Source: CAYXZR01 sp964470025 (lineage in GTDB: Bacteria > Patescibacteriota > Patescibacteriia > Buchananbacterales > UBA6539). From it: DNA of 55,874 nucleotides. The DNA is taken from positions 1 to 55,874 of the forward strand of contig CAYXZR010000003.1 of NCBI GenBank assembly GCA_964470025.1, in the 5' to 3' direction. The translations under genes were made by a program, and so were the position numbers. The notes beneath the pieces were generated by a model. It was not told where the DNA came from, did not search any database, and saw only the letters and a list, made by a program, of their open reading frames with translations. Positions 26,573 through 35,601 of this stretch are shown piece by piece (the first letter of the stretch is position 1; each line of letters begins with the position of its first letter).

Positions 26573-29500
26573 TTACATACCCTCCGTATATAAATACTGT
26601 GTCATTTGTAAGTGAGTAGCACGTACAATTGAGTTTTCATTGTCGTCTGTGATAACCGCCACATTATCACCTACAGTAAACGTGCCGTTATCTCCGTAGC
26701 CGTTACCGTCCCAATCAGTAAAGTAAACAGTGCCGCCATCAGATAAGTAATTTCCTTTACCATCTGGTGTAAATGAATTGAATACATGAGTAGTGCCTGT
26801 GTTGTGGCATGTAACTATGTAGTCTAGCTCCATTCCAGTTATTCTGTAGGTAGTGCCAGCAACATATGATTGTGCTGTTGTACCGTCTTTAGTGGGGAAA
26901 TCACTCGCATGATCTTTAGCGCTATCATGCTTAACCTCCTGAGCAATCCACAAAACACCTAATCGACCGTTTACATTGACAGACAACGGCATTGCTTTAA
27001 ATGCAAAACTACTAGACGACATTAAATCTATTGGTGTGTGTTTGGGTGCAACGGCAATATCTGTATGTAGTTTGTTGCCGTCTTGCGTGAACGCTTCTAC
27101 ATTGTAATAGCGCTTAGTGTTCGCTGCCTGTGCAGTTGGAATTTTTCCGAAAATGCTTTGAGCCAATAAGCAGCCGTAGTTTGTTCTTGTGTCGTTCGCT
27201 GCAAAAACAATTTTCGGCGAGTTTAGGTTTTCTAGCAAAACACTCGGTGCTGTAAAATTAGCCCTAGATCGATACGTAACAATATGCAGTGAGCTAGATG
27301 CAAAACTCCCAATGCCGTAATTCTTTTCGTTATTAAATGCTGTAGACGGTGTTGTCACCCAAGTATCCCCATCATCAACAGTGTATATTAAACCCACCAT
27401 GCTAGTTTTCTTTCTTGTTAAGTCTGCCCTTTTGCTGGTGCTGTTTGGCACAATCGGTATCCACGAACCGCAAGCCCCATCTGGGAATACCGCTTCAAAC
27501 ACAGCAGGTTTTGCAATAATATCAGTCCAAGTTGGCTCTGCTTGGTAGTATGGTATATTCCACTGAGCACCTATTTTCAACACAGTACCAATTGGGAATT
27601 TGCTATTAAATTCTGCTCTAACATCTCCTGAGTTGTAAAGATAGACGTGGTTACCAACATTCCCATAAGGCCAGTAAACCCAGTTTGTACCGCTACCGTT
27701 CCGCTTAATCTTCATTGAGTTACCATTATCCCCAACGAGAATCCAGTGTGTTGCATTCTTATATTCAAAAACCTTGTTGTTTTGTCCTTGCGGTAAATCA
27801 CTTGCTGACGTGGGGAATGTAATTGTCCCACCTGAGTTAGTTGAGTCATAACTAGCAATAGAATTGGTTGTCACTGTCTCTGTAATAAACTGCGTAAAAG
27901 GCTGCGCTTCCCAACCACGCTTAGTTCCCCCTATTGCTTTTTTAGCGTCATTATTAGCGGTTACTTCTGCGTTAACTTTGCGTGCTGATAAACGTAAATC
28001 TAAAACATCACTCGCGTATATTGCATCGTAACATTTTTCGTCATCTCTACCTTTTTGCCATGAGTTTACGTCCTGTATTCTTCCTGAATATAAATACACA
28101 AAAGACGTAGAGTAATCTGAACCAGCATCAAAACAATCCGAAACACTTAAAGGTTTCTTGGATTGAGTTTTATACCACTTATTAGCGCCAGTACCATCTG
28201 AAAAATGAAAAGATTTGCTTCCAGCAATATTATAAGGATGATAAGCTCCTTTATTTCTACGCTGTACAAGTGCAATAGGGATAGCCCAGCAATTGCCGTT
28301 GTGTGCGATCTCTGAACTCGTGTGTCCAGCACCACCAAATTGAACTACATAATGGCTGTCACTCGCTCTATCCCTAGTTGGTGAATTGGCCAATGCTGTT
28401 GTTTTGTTGTAGTAGACGGCATCTGTGTATTCTAGTCCCCAAGAAGGTGGAGTGGTTTTAATTCCTTGCGGTTGAACAAACTTGTTAGCGGAAGTTTTAA
28501 AACGCAGGCCATAACCCGCCGAGTTAAAGGTCTCTACTTCATCAAGACGCCAAGCACCTTCTAAGCCCGCAATTGTACGAATACGGTACTGACGTTGGAT
28601 GATTTCGCCCAAGTGATTTCTATAACAGTTATTGATTTTGTCTTGGATAAACTTAACATGATTGTCATTGGTTAAATCGGGTAAAAATCCTTTACCTTTA
28701 GTTGTAGTATCACCTACATGGAAAGCGCTGTAACCCTGAGCAACTAGGTTATCGGCAAGTGTAATACCAGACCATGAACCCCCGTATTGACAGCTTCCAT
28801 AAGGATATAAAGGCAAACCAGACGTGGTAATATTCACATCAAAAACTTCTAATATACATAAATCCTGTCTATGAATAACGCTAGCGCTTAATGAATCACC
28901 GCCTGCTGTTATAGCCTCCGCTAACGAGGCAAATCGCCCTGTTCCGTCAGCTTTGTCTAACCCGTCCGGTGCAGAAGGGTATTTAATAAAAGATCTTCCG
29001 TGCTGTAAAAGCCCGTCTGCTCTAGCTACCGTGTGTAATCTGATTTTGGAACCTGATAAGTACACTTCAGAGTAGTTATCATCTGTACCATTAGTTCCTA
29101 TGCTGAGCTGATTATTATTAGCTGATGTTTCAGATAACTCAACTATACCACCAAATGAAATACCATCTTCCGTACCCCACTCAACAAAACCAGCGCCAGC
29201 ATATTTACCTTCGTAACGTGATTCAAAATCTGCTTTGGTAGGCAATACAACACTACCAACAAGGCTTTCTGCTTGGGCTTGTACAGCTGCATAATCATCA
29301 CGCGCTTTTTTAAGTGTTGGAATTTGCTTAGATTGATTGAATCGATTTACATGAGTAACTTCATCTGCATCACCCGAAACAACGTCATCTAAGCTATCAA
29401 CAAAGCTTTCACGGTTATTAATTAGGTTAGATATAGCTAAATTTAACGACTGAATATCACCCGCTGAGCTATGGCGAACAATCGAGTAATTAACACCAGA

Positions 29501-29707
29501 TTGCGTGGTGCCTGCAAAATTCCTATCAAGCGTAATCTGCGTGTTCGTTATTGCTGTAATCTCGTACAGCTTATCCAAGTCTAACGAAAATAAATCACCG
29601 GCTTGCGGCTTGTCTGAGGCATTCGCCCAATTTGTACCAGAGCCAGTTACAATGTTAGAACCATTGGTTACGCTTACCGTACCAACTTTATAGAGTCTTG
29701 TTGCCAT
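26573..29707 (-). CDS. tail fibre/tailspike protein (1044 aa)
   Basis: The first 75 residues (TRLYKVGTVSVTNGSNIVTG, then SGTNWANASDKPQAGDLF) form the small beta domain common at the N-terminus of phage fibres that attach to the tail. A short helical stretch near 85-145 follows. The remaining 900 residues are mostly beta and rich in G, N, T, S, W and Y, as in receptor-binding spikes. No clear hydrolase motif was seen. It lies between the head-tail connector genes and a DUF4376 protein. It is the best candidate for the main host-recognition fibre, with the 1764-residue protein as a second one. Confidence 0.75.
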   Translation of the reverse strand: MATRLYKVGTVSVTNGSNIVTGSGTNWANASDKPQAGDLFSLDLDKLYEITAITNTQITLDRNFAGTTQSGVNYSIVRHSSAGDIQSLNLAISNLINNRESFVDSLDDVVSGDADEVTHVNRFNQSKQIPTLKKARDDYAAVQAQAESLVGSVVLPTKADFESRYEGKYAGAGFVEWGTEDGISFGGIVELSETSANNNQLSIGTNGTDDNYSEVYLSGSKIRLHTVARADGLLQHGRSFIKYPSAPDGLDKADGTGRFASLAEAITAGGDSLSASVIHRQDLCILEVFDVNITTSGLPLYPYGSCQYGGSWSGITLADNLVAQGYSAFHVGDTTTKGKGFLPDLTNDNHVKFIQDKINNCYRNHLGEIIQRQYRIRTIAGLEGAWRLDEVETFNSAGYGLRFKTSANKFVQPQGIKTTPPSWGLEYTDAVYYNKTTALANSPTRDRASDSHYVVQFGGAGHTSSEIAHNGNCWAIPIALVQRRNKGAYHPYNIAGSKSFHFSDGTGANKWYKTQSKKPLSVSDCFDAGSDYSTSFVYLYSGRIQDVNSWQKGRDDEKCYDAIYASDVLDLRLSARKVNAEVTANNDAKKAIGGTKRGWEAQPFTQFITETVTTNSIASYDSTNSGGTITFPTSASDLPQGQNNKVFEYKNATHWILVGDNGNSMKIKRNGSGTNWVYWPYGNVGNHVYLYNSGDVRAEFNSKFPIGTVLKIGAQWNIPYYQAEPTWTDIIAKPAVFEAVFPDGACGSWIPIVPNSTSKRADLTRKKTSMVGLIYTVDDGDTWVTTPSTAFNNEKNYGIGSFASSSLHIVTYRSRANFTAPSVLLENLNSPKIVFAANDTRTNYGCLLAQSIFGKIPTAQAANTKRYYNVEAFTQDGNKLHTDIAVAPKHTPIDLMSSSSFAFKAMPLSVNVNGRLGVLWIAQEVKHDSAKDHASDFPTKDGTTAQSYVAGTTYRITGMELDYIVTCHNTGTTHVFNSFTPDGKGNYLSDGGTVYFTDWDGNGYGDNGTFTVGDNVAVITDDNENSIVRATHLQMTQYLYTEGM

Positions 29708-29730
29708 TTGTGTGCCTTAATTCTTGTTAT

Positions 29731-30339
29731 TTATTGGTAAGGAGTTGCGATTTCCAAAGCATTTGGATTGAAATTGGTTTGCATTTCCAACTTCTTATCA
29801 CCAATACCCAATTCATACTGTCGCTGAAAATAATTAGCTGCTTCGGGGTCGTACCAATCCGTACCAACTTGCCGCTTTAAGATTGCAACCGTGCCATTTT
29901 TAATAGCTTCTGCGTTATCTTCAAAAATTTGGTCGTCAATTTCAGTTGCAGCAAACGTTGGTTTAACCGCAATATTTATTGTTAAGTTGGTGCTGCTTTT
30001 TGGAGTTGGGTAAAGCTTAATGGTGTCGCGTCTTAATAGCGCATAGCATGTTGGCGTGCTTTGTACGGGAAAATTATTAACTTGAGGCACTGGCTCTAGT
30101 TGCTGGCCAGAATCAACCAACTCAACACTATCAATGGACACAACAACCATGTTGGATTCAGGCGCATCTATCGTAAATAGATTCGTCCCAGCGGGAGCGG
30201 TAAGCGAGCCTTGAACTATCCAGGACTTAGTTTTGTCAAAGTAATCTCTAGCGCACTCTAATATCGCACCCTCAAAAACAAAATCAGGTACGTTTGGGCA
30301 ATAAGGCGTTACCAAGCCAATTAAGCTACTTAGATTCAT
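29731..30339 (-). CDS. head-tail connector/tail adaptor protein (202 aa)
   Basis: This 202-residue protein has the helix-strand-helix make-up of podovirus adaptor proteins: an N-terminal helical part (VPDFVFEGAILECARDYFDK), a beta middle (TNLFTIDAPESNMVVVSIDS, then YALLRRDTIKLYPTP) and a C-terminal helical segment (YFQRQYELGIGDKKLEMQ). It overlaps the upstream connector gene by 14 bases and precedes the fibre gene. By analogy with T7 gp11 and P22 gp4 it should form a ring below the portal. The exact family is not certain. Confidence 0.68.
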   Translation of the reverse strand: MNLSSLIGLVTPYCPNVPDFVFEGAILECARDYFDKTKSWIVQGSLTAPAGTNLFTIDAPESNMVVVSIDSVELVDSGQQLEPVPQVNNFPVQSTPTCYALLRRDTIKLYPTPKSSTNLTINIAVKPTFAATEIDDQIFEDNAEAIKNGTVAILKRQVGTDWYDPEAANYFQRQYELGIGDKKLEMQTNFNPNALEIATPYQ

Positions 30340-30970
30340 TTATCACCCCTGAGTCAGCCTTGCTCTTTATACCAAGCTCGTTAAAGCCCCTGCTTTCATA
30401 CTGAGCTGATAAATTTAGATTGCCTGTTGATTCATCATCCTTCATATATCCACGCGCTAAGGTGAAATAAAGCAGCGCGTTAAAATAAATGTCATCCATA
30501 GGCAAAACTTGCGAATCTGTATTAAAGTCCGCTATTTCAATAAAGCTTGGTGATTTTTGGTAAACCAGCTCTACTTGATGCCCTGCAGACGGTTGCGGGT
30601 AAATATAAAAAGTCTTTGGCTCTAGTGGGTCGTGTATAAAATGATTAACCTTGTCGCCACTCTTGTTGTGCCAAGGTATATTTCTATCATCTAGCTGCCT
30701 GCGTTCAACTCGTCTAACTGGCATTCCTGTTGCGATATTTCTAGTTAACGTAATAAAACGAATTCCATCGGCAGGTATCTGCTGCTTACTGCCAGCTATA
30801 GTGCTGTAAGGGACAGTTGCCGCAGTGGTATCAATTCTTGCGTTGGCAACAGCTATAACGGCCTCATTAAAGCAATCAAGCCATTCATCTAAATCCCAGC
30901 CGATTTCAGTCTCGTCAACCGCGATTTTTTGAGCGCGTTTTAGTAGCTTAACTACTTTAATGGTGGCCAT
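30326..30970 (-). CDS. phage adaptor protein below the portal (214 aa)
   Basis: The product starts with a helix (IKVVKLLKRAQKIAVDE) and carries IPADGIRFITLTRN and FIHDPLEPKTFYIYPQP, a pattern shared by podovirus adaptor proteins in which a P-hydrophobic-YPxP strand precedes a helical end (ALLYFTLARGYMKDDE). It lies directly after the small head protein gene and overlaps the second connector gene. It is probably the first ring on the portal. A family of phage adaptors of this kind is known, but I cannot name it firmly from sequence alone. Confidence 0.68.
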   Translation of the reverse strand: MATIKVVKLLKRAQKIAVDETEIGWDLDEWLDCFNEAVIAVANARIDTTAATVPYSTIAGSKQQIPADGIRFITLTRNIATGMPVRRVERRQLDDRNIPWHNKSGDKVNHFIHDPLEPKTFYIYPQPSAGHQVELVYQKSPSFIEIADFNTDSQVLPMDDIYFNALLYFTLARGYMKDDESTGNLNLSAQYESRGFNELGIKSKADSGVINESK

Positions 30971-30978
30971 AAATCCCC

Positions 30979-31302
30979 CTACTGCGCCTTAGCTCGCGAA
31001 TTCGCACCAGTGGTGGTTTTCTTTGTATTGGCCGCTTCTTTGGCTTCAAGCTCTGCGATTCGAGCCTTCAACTGCTCGTTTTCAGCCGAAAGCTCGTCAG
31101 TTTTAGATGCATTAGCCGCTTCTTTAGCAAGCACTTCTTTTGCACGTTCTTCACTGCATCGGGATAAACCGAGTTTCACGCGATTTTTAAACAAAGTTTC
31201 TGTCGCTGGGAATACACGACCTTCTTTGTTTTCTAAAAATTTTGGCATGTCTTTAACAGACTCGCGGTTTACATCTTCTTGTATGATTGTTTTGCGTTCC
31301 AT
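30979..31302 (-). CDS. small head-region protein with coiled coil (107 aa)
   Basis: ATG at 31302 (MERKTIIQEDVNRES) has GAGG six bases upstream; the longer frame to 31341 runs through a terminator stem. The C-terminal half is a charged helix (ELSAENEQLKARIAELEAKE), a canonical coiled coil, followed by a basic tail. The position after the capsid gene fits a head completion or decoration protein. Function not recognised. Confidence 0.6.
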   Translation of the reverse strand: MERKTIIQEDVNRESVKDMPKFLENKEGRVFPATETLFKNRVKLGLSRCSEERAKEVLAKEAANASKTDELSAENEQLKARIAELEAKEAANTKKTTTGANSRAKAQ

Positions 31303-31330
31303 GATAGGACCTCTTTCAAGTAAACAAAAA

Positions 31331-31350
31331 AAGCCGCACAAAGGCGGCTT
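31331..31350 (-). terminator. intrinsic terminator after the capsid gene
   Basis: The minus strand reads AAGCCGC, six-base loop, GCGGCTT in inverted form, followed by TTTTTTTG. It lies between the capsid stop (31378) and the next start (31302). It may set a step-down in expression after the capsid gene. Confidence 0.83.
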
Positions 31351-31377
31351 CTGGTTGCTATTGGTTTTACCTGGCGA

Positions 31378-32301
31378 TTAACCCAATTGGGCTACTGCGT
31401 GACCAAGTTGCTCTGGCTTGATAACTTCAAAACCGTAAACAAACAATGAACGTGCTAAATCACCAAAATCATTTGGATTTTTCAGCGTTTCGTTTTTAGT
31501 AATTTGGTGGGCAAACGTGGTCGCGCACTTATGACCAAACAACAAGTCATACTTGCCAGTGGTTTTGTTTAGATGACGTGAGCTGTAGATATGCAAACGA
31601 TCAATCATACCAACCTTGCCAGTACGCAAAGTTGAGTTACCGTCACCAGTTAATGATGCGTCTTTAAGCTCAGATGTCTTAATTCGCGCACACATTGCAG
31701 GCGGCAAAATGATAAATCGGTCTGTGTCTGGCGTGTCCGTTTCGTCCAAACAAACACCAACGGATTCAACTAAGAAATCCACAATGTTTGATTTAGTTAG
31801 TGATAGTGGAGCGCCAGACGTACCCAAGTTGATTGCACCTGTATCTTTACCTGCGGCTGCACCAGCATTTACAGCGGCCGCATTTGCGTAGATAGAGCCC
31901 AAAACGTTTTTGTCGACACGAATTTTCATCTTTTGAGCTGCATCATTTGCCCAAGAATCCATTGCGTTTACGTCCATTTGAACGCGATCAACGTCTTTTA
32001 ATTCATACGCAAAGTAATGGCCCTGATCAATCTTTAACGACTGAGATGAACTTTCAGGCTGTTCGTAAATAAGGTTTTGACCTTTACTGTAATCACGAAT
32101 GGTAATATCTGCATGTTCGCGGATGATAACTTCATCACCATGATCTTTGATTTCACCTTCGTAATCCGTATTACAAATTTCGTCATAAAACGTATTCGCG
32201 TAAAACTTAGTTACAAGTTTTGATGACCAAATTTGTGGAATGTACTTGCTATTGCCAGCCACGCCATAATCAGGCTGACCAGCTTCTTTTGGATATGCCA
32301 T
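31378..32301 (-). CDS. major capsid protein
   Basis: A 307-residue protein directly after a scaffold-like gene and two genes after the portal gene. It contains the N-arm-like GNSKYIPQIWSSKLVTKFYA, a beta region (DEVIIREHADITIRDYSKGQ), an alanine-rich spine helix region (AAAVNAGAAAGKD) and a C-terminal domain ending in FVYGFEVIKPEQLGHAVAQLG, all consistent with an HK97-fold coat protein of the N4/P22-like podovirus type. It assembles the icosahedral head around the scaffold. A terminator follows, and the gene is flanked by terminators on both sides of the scaffold-capsid pair. Confidence 0.85.
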   Translation of the reverse strand: MAYPKEAGQPDYGVAGNSKYIPQIWSSKLVTKFYANTFYDEICNTDYEGEIKDHGDEVIIREHADITIRDYSKGQNLIYEQPESSSQSLKIDQGHYFAYELKDVDRVQMDVNAMDSWANDAAQKMKIRVDKNVLGSIYANAAAVNAGAAAGKDTGAINLGTSGAPLSLTKSNIVDFLVESVGVCLDETDTPDTDRFIILPPAMCARIKTSELKDASLTGDGNSTLRTGKVGMIDRLHIYSSRHLNKTTGKYDLLFGHKCATTFAHQITKNETLKNPNDFGDLARSLFVYGFEVIKPEQLGHAVAQLG

Positions 32302-32319
32302 TGTTTTTTACCTTCTTAG

Positions 32320-33300
32320 TTAGTTTTGCAGCAATCCAAATAACTCACGGTTTCGTTTGTCGTATTGTTCGTGAGATATTTGTTTTCGCTGAAACTGACG
32401 CTCGTTTTCTTCAATCATTCGCCCTACTTGGCTTGGGTCCATGTTTGCCTGTGAGTACACATCAGACGTATCTAGTGATTGATGGTGACTAACGCTTTGT
32501 TCAAGCGGATTGGATTGCTTACGGGGTTTTGTTTGGTTTGAGTAATCAATGTAGAACTGAGCTGCGGTTCTAATATCACCATTGTTATACGCATCAATAA
32601 GTATTTGGTGTTTCGTTGCTGAACTGTATGGGGCTAACTCTTGCAACCAATCGGTAAACAAAGGATCGCTGTCCACATTCTCAAAGCTAACACCAGCACT
32701 TGCTAAATGCGCTTGCAATCGAGAGTGATTGCTTTCTTGTTGATATTGTCCAAATTTCTGATTAACACTTTCTACCTGTGTTCCAAATTCCGACTTTAAT
32801 TTTGCTACTTCCGCTGCTGCTATTTTTTGGGCTCGCGCTTCAACCGCTGCGGCAAAATCATCACCAAACTCTGAATTCAATAAATCCGTAGAGTTGTGGT
32901 TATCACCTTGACCGTTGTTGCTCCCTGAGCTCATTTGTTGTCGTAAGTTTTGGTTCTCGTCTTTGAGTGATTGAATTTCACGCTTTAAGGAGTCTAATTG
33001 CGAACTGTCCGCGCCCTGTGACTGCAAGCGCTTTATTTCAGAGTTAAGCCGATTCATTTCTGAATTGTACTTACCCTGCAATATTCGATATTTCTGCTCC
33101 CAAGTGTCATTCTGTGAAGTCTGTTCTAAAACAGGTGTTTCACTGCGATTATGGTTTTCAATTTCAGTAGTTGGCTTTTTATCAGTGTTACCTTGATCTT
33201 GCTTGGTAGTTGATTGCTCGCCAGTGTTACCTTGATTTAAACCGCTAATCATTGCGTTAGCTTCCGCTTCCATTCGTTCTACTCGTGATTTACTCGACAT
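32320..33300 (-). CDS. scaffolding protein
   Basis: The 326-residue product is strongly hydrophilic, with low-complexity Q/N/T segments at residues 15-60, then a long coiled coil (YNSEMNRLNSEIKRLQSQ, LDSLKREIQSLKDENQNL) near residues 80-140 and a basic helical C-terminus (ENERQFQRKQISHEQYDKRN). This composition and its place immediately before the capsid gene are typical of podovirus scaffolds, whose C-terminal helices bind the coat protein. It should be lost or cleaved on head maturation. No protease signature is seen. Confidence 0.82.
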   Translation of the reverse strand: MSSKSRVERMEAEANAMISGLNQGNTGEQSTTKQDQGNTDKKPTTEIENHNRSETPVLEQTSQNDTWEQKYRILQGKYNSEMNRLNSEIKRLQSQGADSSQLDSLKREIQSLKDENQNLRQQMSSGSNNGQGDNHNSTDLLNSEFGDDFAAAVEARAQKIAAAEVAKLKSEFGTQVESVNQKFGQYQQESNHSRLQAHLASAGVSFENVDSDPLFTDWLQELAPYSSATKHQILIDAYNNGDIRTAAQFYIDYSNQTKPRKQSNPLEQSVSHHQSLDTSDVYSQANMDPSQVGRMIEENERQFQRKQISHEQYDKRNRELFGLLQN

Positions 33301-33369
33301 TGTTTTACCTCGATTGTGAGTTGCAAAGTCCTAAGAAGGGTGTTTTGCAGTGTTCACTAGATATAAAAA

Positions 33370-33387
33370 AGGCCGCTTTCGCGACCT
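33370..33387 (-). terminator. intrinsic terminator before the scaffold gene
   Basis: The minus strand forms AGGTCGC / GCGGCCT with one mismatch and a four-base GAAA loop, followed by TTTTTTATAT. It separates the portal-linked 74-residue gene from the scaffold gene. Confidence 0.75.
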
Positions 33388-33425
33388 CGTTAAGTTGAAA
33401 AATGAATAACCGCTAAAATAAGTGG

Positions 33426-33650
33426 CTATTCGTTTTCCAAAATTGATTTTGAGCTACTAATGAGCTCAATTAATTCTTTGTGTGCTAACGCCTCACCTTG
33501 AAGCTTTGCTACGTCGCACATATCAGACGCATGTAAAATTTGTTCTTTTGCTGCTTCTAGCTTCTCGGCAAGGTGTGCTGTTATTGCCTCTTTGTGCTGA
33601 AATGAAAGGCTTAAAATGGCTCTTGCGAACATTAATTCACTATTGTTGCT
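33426..33650 (-). CDS. hypothetical head-region protein (74 aa)
   Basis: ATG at 33650 is preferred (AAGG eight bases upstream) over 33680; it overlaps the portal stop by 11 bases, so the two are coupled. The product is almost entirely helical (ITAHLAEKLEAAKEQILHAS) and may dimerise. It lies between portal and scaffold genes, a common place for small head-assembly factors. No family was recognised. Confidence 0.58.
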   Translation of the reverse strand, partial: SNNSELMFARAILSLSFQHKEAITAHLAEKLEAAKEQILHASDMCDVAKLQGEALAHKELIELISSSKSILENE

Positions 33651-35601
33651 CATTACCTGCGCCTTGCTGTTGTTGTGCAATTAATCGCTGTTCCAGTTCA
33701 TCTTCTGTTGGAATAATTCGATCTGAAGGAATTGAGCCAGTTTTATAAACTTCCTTGAGCTGTTCGCGTCTGCCTTCCATGCCAATAATTTGCATATCAA
33801 CAGGATTGTTTGTTAATGCTAATAACTCTTGTTGACGCATCATTAAGCTTTCTTTATGAACTAAGCTATCTGAGCCACGCGCCTTACATCTAACATCACC
33901 TTTCGCGTCCTCTGGTATTTCTGGATCAAGCATTAACGTGATATAGAAAGATTCAACCAATGGCTCAATAACGCCAATATCCACATTGCGAACAACTGCT
34001 TTAATGGTTTTGCTCGATGCGTTCATTAGCATTGATAGGCCGCTAGCTGTTTTAGCTGCGCCAGCTCCTTGGTCGCTTCCAAACGCATAACTTGGCAAAC
34101 CTGTAATTTCATCGGCATAACGAACAAACCGCTCATAAACAGATAGCAACTCATTCGCCTTCATTTCAGGCTGAAAAAATGAAATACCTGGACTATTGTT
34201 TTTACTGCCGTTGTAGCGCCAAACTTTCCACGGCACGATACCGGTGGTTCTTTCTCCCGCTGGTCTAGCTGAACTATCAACCGCAACTTGAGGGCCCGAT
34301 GCCATAGCCATATTGTTCATTAGCGCTCTAGCTGAGTTATTCGCTGCATCTTGAGTGTCCGCCATAATTTCTGGCAATGACTTACCCCAAAAAGAACCGG
34401 GCACAACTTCCCAAGAAGCTTTGTAATAAGGCGATCGGCCTGTTGGGTTTGGGTTAATCACAGCGCGAATCACATGATTGCCAATCAAAACAACAGATAC
34501 AGGGTATTCTTCCAGTTCATCGTCAATTACCTCTCTTGATAAACCGTGTTCAATCAGCATTTTTCCCTGTATGCGACCAGTAAACTCTATGCCATCAATT
34601 GTTTCATTAGAGCTTTGCAAACCTTGTCTGCGGCCTTCTAATCGCTCGCGCTCACCATCATTGAATGCCCATTCACGCAAACCGCTAACTCGATGTTGAA
34701 TCAAGGCATTAGCAATACCAACCGTGCTATACCCCTTAACACCACGTAAATTAGCTAATTCAGAAGGTGAAAAACGAATAAGCTCTATAGACCAACCATT
34801 ATTAATACCGGTACTATTGGGTGATGGGTAAAAGTCGTAAGGCGAAACTCGCTTAACTTCACGAACAATTTGTTTAACCATTTGTGGCTTGTAGCCTTCT
34901 GGTGTTTCAATCCACTTTAATTTTTTCTTGTAGCGTAAAATCGGCGCCTTAATTATCGCACTTGGAAATGTAACTAAATCATCCAAAAACATATCAAACT
35001 GACTTCGCCACTCACCTTCAACCAGCATATCTTCAATATATTCAGCTGCTTTTTCGGCTCTTTTTTCAGCTTCGCTATCCAACTCTTGAATTAATCTATC
35101 TTCATGTTGATCAAGTAATTGACTAACCATGTCGGACTGCAAAAAGCTTTGCATGGCTTCTGGTGGCACTTGGTAGTCTTGCATTGCAGATTGAATTGCT
35201 GTTCTTATTAAGGACTCTCGCAAATGCGGTGGCAATTCGGGTATTGGCGTGGGTGATAGCGTAAACGGCCTTTCACCAACAGGACTAAATAAGTCGCTCA
35301 ACCAAGACTTTGCCGCTCTACATTTTGTGCCGGTAATCTGCATGTAAATGTCAGAAACACCCGCTTTTTTAATCTTCTCTAAGTGAGTTGGACTGTACTC
35401 ACCTTTTTTACGATACAAACAATCAGTCAATCGGTGGGTAACATCCATCTTTGCAGACTTAGCCACTTCCCAGCACTGGCGAACATGCGTGGCCAAGCTA
35501 GTTGCATAAGCAGGCGGGTTGGCATTTTCAAGTCGTTGCTGCTCTCGCGCTCTGTCTTGTTGTTCTAATTGTGTCGCGTTTGCTTTAAGTAAAATACTCA
35601 T
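33640..35601 (-). CDS. portal protein (653 aa)
   Basis: A 653-residue protein directly after the large terminase gene (one-base overlap). It has the long helical N-terminus, the strand-rich wing with SPYDFYPSPNSTG at about 260, and the C-terminal GLSMLMNASSKTIKAVVRN helix region typical of podovirus portal proteins, followed by a helical basic crown and a Q-rich end (EQRLIAQQQQGAGNEQQ). It should form the dodecameric ring at one capsid vertex through which DNA is packaged and ejected. The length suits podovirus portals (P22 725, T7 536). Confidence 0.85.
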   Translation of the reverse strand: MSILLKANATQLEQQDRAREQQRLENANPPAYATSLATHVRQCWEVAKSAKMDVTHRLTDCLYRKKGEYSPTHLEKIKKAGVSDIYMQITGTKCRAAKSWLSDLFSPVGERPFTLSPTPIPELPPHLRESLIRTAIQSAMQDYQVPPEAMQSFLQSDMVSQLLDQHEDRLIQELDSEAEKRAEKAAEYIEDMLVEGEWRSQFDMFLDDLVTFPSAIIKAPILRYKKKLKWIETPEGYKPQMVKQIVREVKRVSPYDFYPSPNSTGINNGWSIELIRFSPSELANLRGVKGYSTVGIANALIQHRVSGLREWAFNDGERERLEGRRQGLQSSNETIDGIEFTGRIQGKMLIEHGLSREVIDDELEEYPVSVVLIGNHVIRAVINPNPTGRSPYYKASWEVVPGSFWGKSLPEIMADTQDAANNSARALMNNMAMASGPQVAVDSSARPAGERTTGIVPWKVWRYNGSKNNSPGISFFQPEMKANELLSVYERFVRYADEITGLPSYAFGSDQGAGAAKTASGLSMLMNASSKTIKAVVRNVDIGVIEPLVESFYITLMLDPEIPEDAKGDVRCKARGSDSLVHKESLMMRQQELLALTNNPVDMQIIGMEGRREQLKEVYKTGSIPSDRIIPTEDELEQRLIAQQQQGAGNEQQ

